In this document: piece after piece, positions 26,146-34,928 of the stretch
How the letters are laid out: every line of letters begins with the position of its first letter
How positions within the stretch are numbered: position 1 is the first letter of the stretch
Origin: Umezawaea tangerina
Lineage (GTDB): Bacteria > Actinomycetota > Actinomycetes > Mycobacteriales > Pseudonocardiaceae
Direction: 5' to 3'
Length of the DNA: 64,000 bases
NCBI RefSeq assembly: GCF_003002815.1
Contig: NZ_PVTF01000001.1
Span: forward strand, 434,001-498,000
Translations under genes and position numbers: made by a program
Notes under the pieces: model-generated
Told to the model about the DNA's origin: nothing
Seen by the model: only the letters and a program-made list of their open reading frames with translations
The model's database searches: none

Positions 26146-27146
26146 CGCACGCCCCGCTCCACCAGCAGCTCGGCCAGTTCGTACAGCGCGGCCACGTCCA
26201 CGCCGTCGGTGAGCTCGGGGAGCTCCACCGTCGGCAGGTCCGACTCCGCGAGCTTCTCCTTGGCGCCCTGTTCCATCCTGACCCTGATGGCGTGCTCCAC
26301 GGTCTCCTCGACCAGGCCGTCGATCGTCTCGACGTCCAGGTCAAGCCCGGCGCTCTCCAACCCCGAGCGCACCCGCGAGGCGTCCACCCGGCCACCGGCG
26401 GCGGCGACCACCGACCGCGCGGGCAGCCGCGGCGGCCGCACCCGGTTGACCAGCACCGCACCGGGCCGCAGGTCGGCGCCGTCCAGCTCGGCGACCGCGT
26501 CCAGCGTCTCCCGGACCGGCATCTCCTCCAGCAGCGTGACCAGGTGCACCGCGGTGTCCCCGGAGTGCAGCAGCTTCACCACGCCGTCGCTCTGCCCCTT
26601 GATCGGACCGACCTTCGCCAGGTCCGCCATCGCCTTCGTGACGTCGAGGAACTGCACCACGCGGCCGGTCGGCGGGGCGTCCAGCACCACGGCGTCGTAC
26701 TCGTGCCGCCCGGACGGCCCGGTGCGCCGCACGCACTCCTTGACCTTCCCGGTCAGCAGCACGTCCCGCAGCCCCGGCGCCAGCGTCGTCGCGAACTCGA
26801 TCGCGCCCATCTTGCGCAGCGTGCGGCCCGCGAAACCCAGGTTGTAGAACATGTCCAGGTACTCCAGCAGCGCCGCCTCCGGGTCCACGGCCAGCGCGCG
26901 CACCTCGCCCCCGCCGGGCGCCGACGCGATCCGCTCCTCGGAGTAGGGCAGCGGGGCCCGGTCGAAGAGCTGGGCGATGCCCTGGCGACCCTCGACCTCC
27001 ACCAGCAGCACCCGCCGACCACCGGTCGCCAGCGCCAGGGCCAGCGCCGCGGCCGCCGTCGTCTTGCCGGTACCGCCCTTGCCCGTGACCACGTGCAGCC
27101 GGGCTCGGGTCAGTTCCTGGGTCCATCCAGTCGCGGGGGAAGCCAC
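26142..27146 (-). CDS. ArsA/GET3-like ATPase (Rv3679-like)
   Basis: A 334-residue paralogue of the downstream ATPase with P-loop [20 protein letters not shown] (21-40), signature lysine KGG, and switch [19 protein letters not shown]. The C-terminal half is less conserved. It is the first gene of a two-gene overlapping operon. GTG 27146 is the start. No metal-binding cysteine motif is evident, so arsenite transport is unlikely. A membrane-protein or redox role is inferred from mycobacterial relatives. Confidence 0.9.
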   Translation of the reverse strand: MASPATGWTQELTRARLHVVTGKGGTGKTTAAAALALALATGGRRVLLVEVEGRQGIAQLFDRAPLPYSEERIASAPGGGEVRALAVDPEAALLEYLDMFYNLGFAGRTLRKMGAIEFATTLAPGLRDVLLTGKVKECVRRTGPSGRHEYDAVVLDAPPTGRVVQFLDVTKAMADLAKVGPIKGQSDGVVKLLHSGDTAVHLVTLLEEMPVRETLDAVAELDGADLRPGAVLVNRVRPPRLPARSVVAAAGGRVDASRVRSGLESAGLDLDVETIDGLVEETVEHAIRVRMEQGAKEKLAESDLPTVELPELTDGVDVAALYELAELLVERGVR

Positions 27147-27182
27147 CTGGTCAGCCTAAGCGCGCTCGCCCCAACGCGTTGG

Positions 27183-27434
27183 TCAGTCCATCATCGTGAT
27201 GAAGAACACCGCCATCGCCGTGGCCGCCACGACACCCCACGTCACCACGGACGGCAGCCAGAAGGCGATCGCGGTCGAGACCACGGCCACGACGGCCAGC
27301 CCGATCACCCCCGCGCGGACCACCTCGGCGTGGCTCGTGCCCCGCCGGTCGCGCACCTGCGCCATGGCGACCAGGACCATCACCAGCCCGCCCAGGATGA
27401 ACAGACCGGTGGCCACCGCGCGCCACGTCTCCAT
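27183..27434 (-). CDS. Small three-TM membrane protein, unknown function
   Basis: An 83-residue protein with three hydrophobic stretches (ATGLFILGGLVMVLVAMAQ, AGVIGLAVVAVVSTAIAFWL, and WGVVAATAMAVFFITMM). Met at 27434 is chosen as start; the open frame continues 17 codons. It sits just upstream of the ArsA-like pair on the same strand, 36 bp away, and could be co-transcribed. The family is not recognised. Confidence 0.6.
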   Translation of the reverse strand: METWRAVATGLFILGGLVMVLVAMAQVRDRRGTSHAEVVRAGVIGLAVVAVVSTAIAFWLPSVVTWGVVAATAMAVFFITMMD

Positions 27435-27508
27435 GTGATCAAGGTAGCGGCGGGTGACCGTCGCGGGCAGGGTCTTCACCCGCACGCCGGACGGCTAGGC
27501 TCCCCGCC

Positions 27509-27664
27509 ATGACTAAGTGGGAGTACTCCACGGTCCCGCTGCTGATCCACGCCACCAAGGCGATCCTGGACCAGTGGGGCGCCGATGGCTGGGAGCTCGT
27601 CACCGTGATCCCGAACCCGACCGGTGAGCAGCACGTCGCCTACCTGAAGAGGCCGAAGGCATGA
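27509..27664 (+). CDS. DUF4177-type small protein (51 aa)
   Basis: A 51-residue protein, MTKWEYSTVPLLIHATKAIL followed by DQWGADGWELVTVIPNP, which has the WEY...LN..G.[DE]GWELV pattern of DUF4177 proteins. A similar small gene sits between the ArsA-like pair and the RidA gene in mycobacteria. Its TGA overlaps the ridA ATG (ATGA), so the two are translationally coupled. Function unknown. Confidence 0.8.
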   Translation: MTKWEYSTVPLLIHATKAILDQWGADGWELVTVIPNPTGEQHVAYLKRPKA

Positions 27665-28119
27665 CGAGCTGGTCGGAGAAGCTCGCCGAGCTGGGCATCG
27701 AGCTGCCCGGCGTCGCCGCACCGCTCGCGGCCTACGTGCCCGCCGTGCGCACCGGGTCCCTCGTCTACACCTCCGGCCAGCTGCCGTTCGTCGACGGCGT
27801 GCTCGCCGCGACCGGCAAGGTCGGCGCCGACGTGAGCCCGGAGGAGGCCAAGCGGCACGCCAGGACGAGCGGCCTCAACGCCCTCGCCGCCGTGCACGCC
27901 CTGGTCGGCATCGACTCGGTCGTCCGCATCGTCAAGGTCGTCGGCTTCGTGGCGTCCGCCGAGGGCTTCACCGGCCAGCCCGCGGTGGTCAACGGCGCGT
28001 CGGAGCTGTTCGGCGAGGTGTTCGGGGACGCGGGTGTGCACGCCCGGTCCGCCGTGGGTGTCGCGGAGCTGCCGCTGGGCGCCCCGGTCGAGGTAGAGCT
28101 GATCGTCGAAGTCGGCTGA
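27661..28119 (+). CDS. RidA-family protein (Rv3678c-like)
   Basis: A 152-residue RidA/YjgF/YER057c/UK114 protein (YTSGQLPFVDG, then HARTSGLNALAAVHALVG and SAVGVAELPLGAPVEVELIV in the last strand, given in parts). RidA enzymes deaminate reactive enamine/imine intermediates, but this YER057c-like subgroup, lacking the canonical RNPYP-Arg loop, may have another substrate. It follows DUF4177 by a 4-bp overlap. Confidence 0.88.
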   Translation: MTSWSEKLAELGIELPGVAAPLAAYVPAVRTGSLVYTSGQLPFVDGVLAATGKVGADVSPEEAKRHARTSGLNALAAVHALVGIDSVVRIVKVVGFVASAEGFTGQPAVVNGASELFGEVFGDAGVHARSAVGVAELPLGAPVEVELIVEVG

Positions 28120-28143
28120 AGATCGCGAAGGACGTGATGTGAG

Positions 28144-28761
28144 ATGTCGGACACCGAGTGGGCGTGCCACGAGCTCCTGCTGAGGTTGGCGGGCAGGCTG
28201 CCGGACGACCTCCTCTGGCGGTTCCGCGACTGGGCCGCGACCGACGGGGTGGTGGTGCTCGCACGCGCTTTGCCGCGCGCGCTGCTGCACGACCGCATCG
28301 GCCTGACCGACCTCGAGCACGGCCTGCTCGCCGACGCCGTGCTGTCGAACGGGGCCGATCGGGCGATGCTGAGTTCCGTCGAAGGGGTGGACGAACTCCC
28401 GGAATCCGACTACACCTTCACAGCAGAATCACCCGATCGTGTGTCGATGGGGGATTCGGCGACCGCGGTGCTCGGTGCCACGCTGCGCGGTCGCCAGGGG
28501 GTCGGCGAAGTCCGGTCCTCCTGGCGGCAGGGCGGTGCGGACCCGGTGGCCAGGCGAATCATGCTGATCGCCGCCACGACCGGCCACGCCCGCCTGACGG
28601 GCGAGGTGCAGCGAGTGCTCCGCGCACTGGGTGAACACGACCCGTGCGTCGAGGTCGTCCCGCTCGGAATGGAACTGCCGCCCTACCACCGGGCGGCGTT
28701 GGCGGCATCGGAGCCGATCTGCACCGGCGCCGAGGTCGATGGGCACCTGGTGCCCGTGTAG
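28144..28761 (+). CDS. Unknown protein, first of a paralogous pair
   Basis: A 205-residue cytoplasmic protein without recognised domain. Its first 40 residues (CHELLLRLAGRLPDDLLWRF) align with those of the next gene (LHDLLLALAGRVDDDALSQA). A later segment HARLTGEVQRVLRALGEH and a PYHRAALAASEP motif are matched by VDRALRRAGLHVAVEVL and DYHAAAVTTARE in the neighbour. The two are tandem paralogues and an operon, 24 bp after ridA. I cannot suggest a reaction. Confidence 0.65.
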   Translation: MSDTEWACHELLLRLAGRLPDDLLWRFRDWAATDGVVVLARALPRALLHDRIGLTDLEHGLLADAVLSNGADRAMLSSVEGVDELPESDYTFTAESPDRVSMGDSATAVLGATLRGRQGVGEVRSSWRQGGADPVARRIMLIAATTGHARLTGEVQRVLRALGEHDPCVEVVPLGMELPPYHRAALAASEPICTGAEVDGHLVPV

Positions 28762-28796
28762 CGCTCGTCGATCGGCGGGCCGGAAGGAGAACAGAC

Positions 28797-30005
28797 GTGG
28801 CGAACGACGTGGAACTGCCCGTCCGCCTGCACGATCTCCTGTTGGCGCTGGCCGGTCGCGTCGACGACGACGCGCTGTCCCAGGCACGGGAGCTGCTCGC
28901 GGTCGCGGAGTCCGACCGCGCGCTCGAACTGGTCGTGGGCTGCCTGCTCGCGGGCCGCATACCCGTGACGGACGGCGAACAGGGGCGGATCGCCGACCTG
29001 CTGGGCGAGCTCAACTCGTCCCGCACGCTCGCCGACCTCCTCGTCGTGGTCGACGCGCTCCCGGTGCCCCGGCACCGGTTCTCGGCCGAGTCCGACCCCG
29101 TGGACGGCATCTCCAACGCCCTGTCCAAGGTGGTCGCGAACCTGCCGGACATCCGCTCGGTGATGTCCGTCTGGCGCTCCACCCCCGCGGGCGCCTCACC
29201 GGGCCCGCTGCCCCAGCGCGTCGTCCTGGTCGACATCGGCCCGCAGGGCCACGCACCCGCCACCGCCTACCGGGTCGACCGCGCCCTCCGGCGCGCCGGC
29301 CTGCACGTGGCCGTGGAAGTCCTCAGGCCCGCGACGCAGCTCAGCGACTACCACGCGGCGGCCGTCACGACAGCCCGCGAGGTGAAGTTCAGCGACACCT
29401 CGACCGGGTCGGGCGGTGGGCACCGCGACGAGACCGGGGCCTGGTTCGACGGACCGGAAGACGTTCGGGATCAGGCACCGGTGGTAGAGCCGACACCGGT
29501 GCCGGAGATCGCAGAGACCGGCTCACAGGCCTCGCGGCGCACCAACCGCGCCGAGTCCTTCGAAGGCGCGCAGCCCTTCCCGCCCAAACCGGTCAAGCGG
29601 GTCGTCCGCGAGACCGTCGACGCGGCCGACGAACCCCCGCTGCCACCCGCACTCGCCTCACCTCCGGCGCTGAACAACGCCGAGGTCACCATGGAACTGG
29701 GCCCGGACGACCTGAAAGCCCTCCAGGCCGCCCTGGCCGACCCGAACGGGCTGCCGCCGGGGTCCGTGGCGGTGGAGGCCACGCCGGCCGCTGACGCGAA
29801 GCTGAGCGACCGGGAGCGGGCGCTGTTGCAGCAGCTGCACGAGGAGCTGGCGCAGCGGGAGGACGTGCCGCCGGGGCAGGCCGAGGCGAACTGGCAGACG
29901 GATCGGTCCAGTGGGTCGTTCCAGCCGCCGGCGTGGATGGGGGCGCAGGGGGATCCGGTGAACGGGGCGCCTCAGCAGAACGGGCATCCGCCTTATCCGG
30001 CTTGA
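28797..30005 (+). CDS. Unknown protein with Pro-rich linker, second of a paralogous pair
   Basis: A 402-residue protein. Residues 1-190 form a folded domain related to the preceding protein. Residues 190-330 are Pro/Glu-rich and likely disordered. The end carries a short helical segment (LSDRERALLQQLHEELAQRE) and a Gly/Pro/Asn/Gln tail. AAGGAG precedes the GTG at 28797; the frame upstream is open but non-coding by context. Function unknown. The layout suggests a scaffold with a flexible arm. Confidence 0.65.
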   Translation: MANDVELPVRLHDLLLALAGRVDDDALSQARELLAVAESDRALELVVGCLLAGRIPVTDGEQGRIADLLGELNSSRTLADLLVVVDALPVPRHRFSAESDPVDGISNALSKVVANLPDIRSVMSVWRSTPAGASPGPLPQRVVLVDIGPQGHAPATAYRVDRALRRAGLHVAVEVLRPATQLSDYHAAAVTTAREVKFSDTSTGSGGGHRDETGAWFDGPEDVRDQAPVVEPTPVPEIAETGSQASRRTNRAESFEGAQPFPPKPVKRVVRETVDAADEPPLPPALASPPALNNAEVTMELGPDDLKALQAALADPNGLPPGSVAVEATPAADAKLSDRERALLQQLHEELAQREDVPPGQAEANWQTDRSSGSFQPPAWMGAQGDPVNGAPQQNGHPPYPA

Positions 30006-30081
30006 TGCTTGTCCGGCTTGGTGGTTCCGGCTTGAGCTGGGTGGATTTGGTTCGGGTGGGGTGACCCCGGCCGCCGAGTGT

Positions 30082-30144
30082 TCTACGACCAACCCTGGTT
30101 GTCAAGACGATAGGACTGTCTTGACAACCAGGGTTGGTCGTAGA
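30082..30144 (+). terminator. 27-bp-stem hairpin of repeat copy A (bidirectional terminator)
   Basis: A perfect 27-bp stem (30082-30108 and 30118-30144) has a 9-base loop. The inner end of the stem is TTGTCAAGAC, as in copy B. It lies 77 bp after the stop of the preceding gene, in a convergent gap. Confidence 0.8.
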
Positions 30145-30306
30145 GATGGCTTTTCGTCGGGGTGCGTGGGGGAAGTGTGGGTTCGAGGGCATCAGGCTGC
30201 GCCTGACAGGGCATCGGCTGGCGCCGACGGAGCATCCTCGCTGCGCGTCGGACAAGGCGGGCGGGCGCTCCGCGCCGGATGCGAGGTGGCGGGCTTCGCC
30301 CAGCGG
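30082..30306 (+). repeat. Hairpin-bearing intergenic repeat, copy A
   Basis: The hairpin is followed by about 160 bp that match copy B (34929-35162, opposite strand). Shared blocks include GATGGCTTTTCGTCGGGGTG (variant), GGTGCGTGGGGGAA, GAGGGCATC, GTCGGACAAGGC, the exact 19-mer GCGCTCCGCGCCGGATGCG, and GGGCTTCGCCCA at the end. Open frames across it are by-products of the repeat. Confidence 0.75.
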
Positions 30307-30738
30307 GGGTCTGTGCCTGGCGGAGGCGTCGCATGGGGTGCGGTCTTGTGGTCGTACTCCTTGTCCGACAAGGCGTCTGGCGGGGTGTGGGTGGTTGCCG
30401 AAGTCTTGTGGTGGGATCCCGAACCTGTCGGTCTCAGGGGTCGTTCGATCACTCAGGGTGATCATGTCGGGCTGTTTGCTCGCGGTGGTGAATGCGAGCA
30501 ATCCTCAATTCCGTTTCCCTGCGAAATGCTCCACGCGGATTACCCGGCCGAACCCGAAGATCGTTCAGCGGTCGGCCCGTCAAAATTGTCGGACCTTCCA
30601 GCTAGCGTGGAATTTGGGGGCCCATCCCTCGCGCGCGTATGTGGGGGTCCCCCGAATTCGAGTTTACCGATGGGGACCGACAAGATCGGGTAATCGGGAG
30701 GGGCTAGATCGTTATCGGAGGTAAGGGGTTGGGGTGGG
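30307..30738. other. Intergenic stretch without a supported gene
   Basis: These 432 bases between convergent genes show mixed composition and short G-rich runs. There is one weak GGGGG/CCCCC symmetry around 30615-30652. I see no gene, RNA or clear repeat. It may be decayed repeat sequence. Confidence 0.4.
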
Positions 30739-31851
30739 TCAGGGTTGGGGTGGGGATTTGTCGGTGAGGGTGCGGAGGTTGGTGATCATGGTTGCCCGTG
30801 AATGCGGGGGGAGGTGGCGGTAGGGCCTGGAGGCGGTGCGGTCGGTGGCGGCCTCGATGCGGATGTGGGTGGGGGTGTCGGTTGGTAGGGCTTGGACTTC
30901 TTGGGCGGTGAAGCCTTCCGCGGACCAGGCGGCGGCGTGGGCGTCGGCGCGGTGGTGGCGGAGGGCGCGTAGTTGGTCGAAGAGGTGGGCGGGTGGGGTG
31001 GGGGCGGTGATCGCGGTGGACATGGGGTGGTCCACCCGGGTGGGGATGGGGATCGGGGTTGGCCAGAGGGTGGCGGCGATCTCGGCGTGGACCTCGTTGA
31101 CCAGTTCCAGGACCGGGCGGCAGCGGGCGGTGGCGGTGACCTCGTGGGGGGTGAGGGTGAGCCAGCCGGTTTCGGCCAGGTGGGCGTGGTGGGTGTCGAG
31201 GTCGGCCGTGTAGCGGTGCAGCGAGCGGACGGTGTCGCGGGGAGCGGGGCCAGTGGTGAGGAGGCTCGCGAGGTCGGCGAGCAGGCCGAGGTGCGGTGGG
31301 CGGTCGGTGACGCGGGCGACGACCCGCGGGCCCGCGGCGCGGTGCACGGCGGGGACGAGGCGGTGGAGCTCGGTGGCGATGGTGGCGGCGGTGAGGCAGG
31401 CGTCGGCCGCGTCGACGGCCACGGTGGCCGAGGCTACGAGGTCGGGGTCGGTGCGCAGGCGGAGGGCGGCGCGGAAGTGGTCGAGCGCGAGGTCCCACTT
31501 GCCCTCGTCGTAGCGGCACTTGCCCGCGTGCTGGTGCACGTAGTCGCGGAACTCGCCCGCGTCGGCCAGACAGGTCTCGAACTCGGCGTACGCCTCGGCG
31601 AACCGGCCCTGCCACTGGAGCACGTGGGCGCGGCGCAGGCGGGCGGCGGTGGTGGAGCGGATCGCGAGCGCGCGGTCCATCGCGTCCTCGGCCTGGTCGA
31701 GCCTGCGCAGCAGCCGCGCGGCCAGACCGACCATGCTCCACGAGCGGTAGTCGTCGGGCCGCTGCCGGTCCAGCCAGGCGGCGAGCTCGGCGGGGTGGTC
31801 GGGGACCTCGTGCAGGGTTTCCGGGTCGACGTGGAAGGCGTGGACGTTCAC
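30739..31851 (-). CDS. TPR-domain protein, unknown function
   Basis: A 370-residue cytoplasmic protein. Residues 35-160 contain about three tetratricopeptide-like repeats (WSMVGLAARLLRRLDQAEDA, ARLRRAHVLQWQGRFAEAYA, and YDEGKWDLALDHFRAALRLR). The C-terminal half is His/Pro/Thr-rich and not recognised. The GTG start overlaps the stop of the oxidoreductase gene (GTGA), so it is the last gene of a three-gene operon. Likely a protein-interaction scaffold. Confidence 0.7.
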   Translation of the reverse strand: MNVHAFHVDPETLHEVPDHPAELAAWLDRQRPDDYRSWSMVGLAARLLRRLDQAEDAMDRALAIRSTTAARLRRAHVLQWQGRFAEAYAEFETCLADAGEFRDYVHQHAGKCRYDEGKWDLALDHFRAALRLRTDPDLVASATVAVDAADACLTAATIATELHRLVPAVHRAAGPRVVARVTDRPPHLGLLADLASLLTTGPAPRDTVRSLHRYTADLDTHHAHLAETGWLTLTPHEVTATARCRPVLELVNEVHAEIAATLWPTPIPIPTRVDHPMSTAITAPTPPAHLFDQLRALRHHRADAHAAAWSAEGFTAQEVQALPTDTPTHIRIEAATDRTASRPYRHLPPHSRATMITNLRTLTDKSPPQP

Positions 31852-32747
31852 CTGCCCGCCTTGCTTCCCGCCAGTTCGATGATCCGCTGCAGGTGCAGGC
31901 CGCGCCGGACGTCGAGGGGGTGCTCGGTGGTGCGGCTGTGCACCATGGCGACGAAGTCGTCGAGCAGCAGCGTGTAGCAGTCCCGCGCGGACGTGCCGCC
32001 GTTGGAGAGCCTGCGGTACCCGTGGTCCCCGTACACCGCGAGCTCGGACACGGTCGGCTGCAACGGCAGGTTCATCGACATCGCCACGGCACTGGTCGCA
32101 CCGCCCTCGTGCGCGAACACCAGGCGCCACAGACCCGTCTCGGAGACGGTCGCGGAGACCACGTCGGTGATGGTGCCCAACGTGATGTCGAGCAGGTCGA
32201 ACACGTGCGGCCCGAGGTCGTGCAGGGCACCGCGCTCGTGCCGCCACGGCGAGTTCGAGTACGGGCCGTCCAGCAGGGCGCCGTTGAGCCACTGGGCGTC
32301 GCCACCGGTCCAGCCGCCCGTGCGGCGCAGCTGGGTCAGCAGCTCCTTCGTCTCCGGCGCGTACCGGCGGGTCAGCAGCACCAGCGAGGCGACACCGGCC
32401 TGCTCGACGGCGGCGACGAGCAGCTCCGCCTCGTCCACGGTGGCCGCGATCGGCTTGTCCAGGATGACGTGCTTGCCCTGCTGCGCCGCCTTGACGGCGA
32501 TCACGGACTGCACCTCCGGCGGCACCGCGAACGCCACCGCGTCCACAGAGGACAGCAGTTCGTCCGGTGTGGACGCCACGTCGGCGCCGTGCGCGTGCGC
32601 GATCGCCGCGGCCGCTTCCGGCCTGCGGGCCCACACCGACGTGAGGCGGGTACCGGGGTGGTCGGCGATGCCGGGTGCGTGCACCGCGGTCGCCCACGGG
32701 CCCGCCCCGACCAGTCCTACGCGCAGTTGTTCTTCCACGCCACCCAT
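31848..32747 (-). CDS. Gfo/Idh/MocA-family NAD(P)-dependent oxidoreductase
   Basis: A 299-residue protein with an N-terminal Rossmann fold (LRVGLVGAGPWATAVHAPGI; GxGxxA variant), the cofactor/substrate motif KHVILDKPIA with the conserved EKP-like Lys, and a C-terminal alpha/beta domain containing GALHDLGPHVFDLL with the catalytic-type His. Substrate (sugar, inositol or similar) is unknown. ATG 32747 with GAGGGG upstream is preferred over GTG 32738. It is the middle gene of a three-gene operon. Confidence 0.85.
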   Translation of the reverse strand: MGGVEEQLRVGLVGAGPWATAVHAPGIADHPGTRLTSVWARRPEAAAAIAHAHGADVASTPDELLSSVDAVAFAVPPEVQSVIAVKAAQQGKHVILDKPIAATVDEAELLVAAVEQAGVASLVLLTRRYAPETKELLTQLRRTGGWTGGDAQWLNGALLDGPYSNSPWRHERGALHDLGPHVFDLLDITLGTITDVVSATVSETGLWRLVFAHEGGATSAVAMSMNLPLQPTVSELAVYGDHGYRRLSNGGTSARDCYTLLLDDFVAMVHSRTTEHPLDVRRGLHLQRIIELAGSKAGR

Positions 32748-32755
32748 CCTGCCCC

Positions 32756-33133
32756 TCAGCGGCCTCCCGCGTAGGCGGACTCGGGAACGAAGATCTCCCC
32801 GCCGTTGTCGAAGCGCAACCGGGTCCCGCCGCCGCCGAACACGGCCTCGGGGTCGTCCTCCCAGCCGCGGGGGATGGGCACGACGTGGCCGCGCGACTCG
32901 TCCGGGCCCAGCCACACCTCGTAGCTGGTCGCGCCGAAGAGGCTGTCGACCTTCTTGACGAACACCCCCGGTCCGGCGCTGGACTGGGGCGTCGAGTGCA
33001 CGGTCGTGCGGCCGGGGATGAACAGCACCACGCCCGCGACCACGGTGAGCCCGGTGCCCAGGATCGCGCCGAGCAGGAACACCAGGATCTTGACCAGGCA
33101 ACCGGTGACCAGTGGACGGGAGTCGGAGACCAT
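32756..33133 (-). CDS. Single-TM protein, unknown function
   Basis: A 125-residue protein with one long hydrophobic segment (CLVKILVFLLGAILGTGLTV plus VAGVVLF), then an extracytoplasmic domain of about 85 residues (SYEVWLGPDESRGHVVPIPR). It is the first gene of the operon with the Gfo/Idh enzyme, 8 bp apart, and divergent from the NUDIX gene 40 bp away. The family is not recognised. Confidence 0.65.
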   Translation of the reverse strand: MVSDSRPLVTGCLVKILVFLLGAILGTGLTVVAGVVLFIPGRTTVHSTPQSSAGPGVFVKKVDSLFGATSYEVWLGPDESRGHVVPIPRGWEDDPEAVFGGGGTRLRFDNGGEIFVPESAYAGGR

Positions 33134-33173
33134 CGGCACATCCTGCCCGGTGCCCGGAAGTAGGCTCGACCGC

Positions 33174-34046
33174 ATGCGCGAACTCCCCGCGGACATGGTG
33201 CTGCCCGAAGGAATGGTGCCCGCCGAACCACCGGCGGTCCCGGTCGTGCCGAGGGACGCCGCGACCGTCGTCCTGATCAGGGACGCGCCTACCGGGCCGG
33301 AGGTGTTCCTCCAGCGGCGGGTCACCGGGATGGCCTTCGCGGGCGGTATGACCGTGTTCCCCGGCGGTGGTGTCGACCGCCGCGACGCCGATGCTTCCGT
33401 GGCCTGGGCGGGCCCCGAGCCCGCCTGGTGGGGTCGCTGCTTCGACTGCGACCCGGCGTTGGCCACCGCACTGGTGTGCGCGGCCGTGCGGGAGACGTTC
33501 GAGGAGTCCGGCGTGCTGCTGGCCGGTCCGGACGCGACCAGCGTCGTCGCGGACACCCGCCCGTTCGCCGACGCCCGCAAGGCGTTGGAGAAGCGCGAGG
33601 TGTCTCTGGCCCAGTTCCTGGCCGAGTCGGGTCTGGTGCTGCGCGCCGACCTGCTGCGGCCGTGGGCGCACTGGATCACCCCGGCCGAGGAGCCGCGCCG
33701 CTACGACACCCGCTTCTTCGTCGCCGTCCTGCCGTCCGGGCAGCGCGCCGACGACGTGACCAGCGAGGCGTCCGACGCCTCCTGGCAGACGCCCGCCGCC
33801 GCCATCGACGACTGGCGGCAGGGCAGACGCGGCCTCATGCCACCTACGTGGACGACCTTGGCCGACCTCGACGAGTTCGACAGCACCGCCGCCGTCATGG
33901 CCGCCGAGCGCACCGTGGAGAAGATCATCCCGAAGGTCGTGCGCCGCGGCGGGAAATTGCATGTCATCCTGCCAGGGGACCCCGAGTACACGACCGCCGC
34001 GGCCCACTTGGACGCCCGGCCGGATGACGAGGTGGGACGACGATGA
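33174..34046 (+). CDS. NUDIX hydrolase
   Basis: A 290-residue NUDIX-fold protein of the NUDT19/RDD-like type. The Nudix box is split, with FPGGGVDRRDAD at 62-73 and RETFEESGVLL at 106-116 separated by an insertion, as in that subfamily. It likely hydrolyses CoA- or nucleoside-diphosphate-linked substrates. It overlaps the MBL hydrolase gene by 4 bp (ATGA). ATG 33174 is preferred; the longer frame extends into the divergent gene. Confidence 0.83.
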   Translation: MRELPADMVLPEGMVPAEPPAVPVVPRDAATVVLIRDAPTGPEVFLQRRVTGMAFAGGMTVFPGGGVDRRDADASVAWAGPEPAWWGRCFDCDPALATALVCAAVRETFEESGVLLAGPDATSVVADTRPFADARKALEKREVSLAQFLAESGLVLRADLLRPWAHWITPAEEPRRYDTRFFVAVLPSGQRADDVTSEASDASWQTPAAAIDDWRQGRRGLMPPTWTTLADLDEFDSTAAVMAAERTVEKIIPKVVRRGGKLHVILPGDPEYTTAAAHLDARPDDEVGRR

Positions 34047-34861
34047 GCCGCTTTCCGTCGATCGGCGCACACGCGCAGCACCCGGCCTACGGCGTGCTGC
34101 GCAAGGTCACCGACACCGCCTCGGTGATGCTCGCCGACAACCCGTCGATCATGACCCTCGACGGCACCAACACCTGGATCCTCCGCGCCCCCGACTCCGT
34201 CTCCTGCATCGTCGTCGACCCCGGCCCTCTGGACGAGGCCCACCTCACCCGCGTCGCCGCCTGCGGCCCCGTCGCCACCGTCCTCATCACCCACGGCCAC
34301 CCCGACCACGAGGCGGGCGCCAGGCGCTTCGCCCAACTCGTCAACGCCCCCATCCGCGCCAACAACCCGTCGCTCTGCCACAACGGCGCCCCGCTGACCG
34401 GCGACACCACCGTCTCCGCCGCGGGCCTGCGCCTCAAGGTCCTCGCCACCCCAGGCCACACCGCGGACTCCATCTGCCTGCTCCTGGAGGACGACAACAC
34501 CACCGCGGTCCTCACCGGCGACACCATCCTCGGCCGCGGCACCACCGTCGTGGCCCACCCGGACGGCAAGCTCGCCGACTACCTCACCTCCCTCCGCCTG
34601 CTGGCCACCCTCCCACCCAACACCCAAGCCCTACCCGGCCACGGCCCGGAACTCCCCGACGTCACCCAGATCGCCACCGCCTACCTCGCCCACCGCGAAC
34701 AACGCCTCGCCCAGGTCCGCACCGCCGTGGAACAACTAGGCGGCTCCCCAACCGCCCGCCAGGTCGTCGAAGTCGTCTACGCAGACGTCGACCGCATCCT
34801 CTGGGACGCCGCCGAATGGTCAGTAGGCGCCCAACTGGAATACCTCCGCACCGAGGACTAA
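34043..34861 (+). CDS. Metallo-beta-lactamase-fold hydrolase (Rv3677c-like)
   Basis: A 272-residue MBL-fold enzyme with the zinc motif THGHPDHEAG (His84, His86, Asp88, His89), later GH in TPGHTAD, the bridging Asp in TGDTILG and a final GHG in LPGHGPEL. The subfamily resembles LACTB2-like hydrolases/nucleases and mycobacterial Rv3677c. The start overlaps the NUDIX gene. A repeat-borne hairpin follows. Confidence 0.88.
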   Translation: MSRFPSIGAHAQHPAYGVLRKVTDTASVMLADNPSIMTLDGTNTWILRAPDSVSCIVVDPGPLDEAHLTRVAACGPVATVLITHGHPDHEAGARRFAQLVNAPIRANNPSLCHNGAPLTGDTTVSAAGLRLKVLATPGHTADSICLLLEDDNTTAVLTGDTILGRGTTVVAHPDGKLADYLTSLRLLATLPPNTQALPGHGPELPDVTQIATAYLAHREQRLAQVRTAVEQLGGSPTARQVVEVVYADVDRILWDAAEWSVGAQLEYLRTED

Positions 34862-34928
34862 GGCCAAGGCCAGAGCCAGGTCCAGGGGCGAAGGGTCAGG
34901 ACCAACAGAACCAACCAGGGCCCACGAT

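Noticed and set aside
25009-27146. Arsenite-export ATPase operon
   Set aside because: No metal-binding cysteine triad and no arsR/arsB neighbours; synteny points to the mycobacterial Rv3679-Rv3680 pair instead.
30192-30452. Frames across repeat copy A, and similar ones at 34896-35159 in copy B
   Set aside because: They lie within the repeat, share sequence only because the DNA is repeated, and have unlikely composition.
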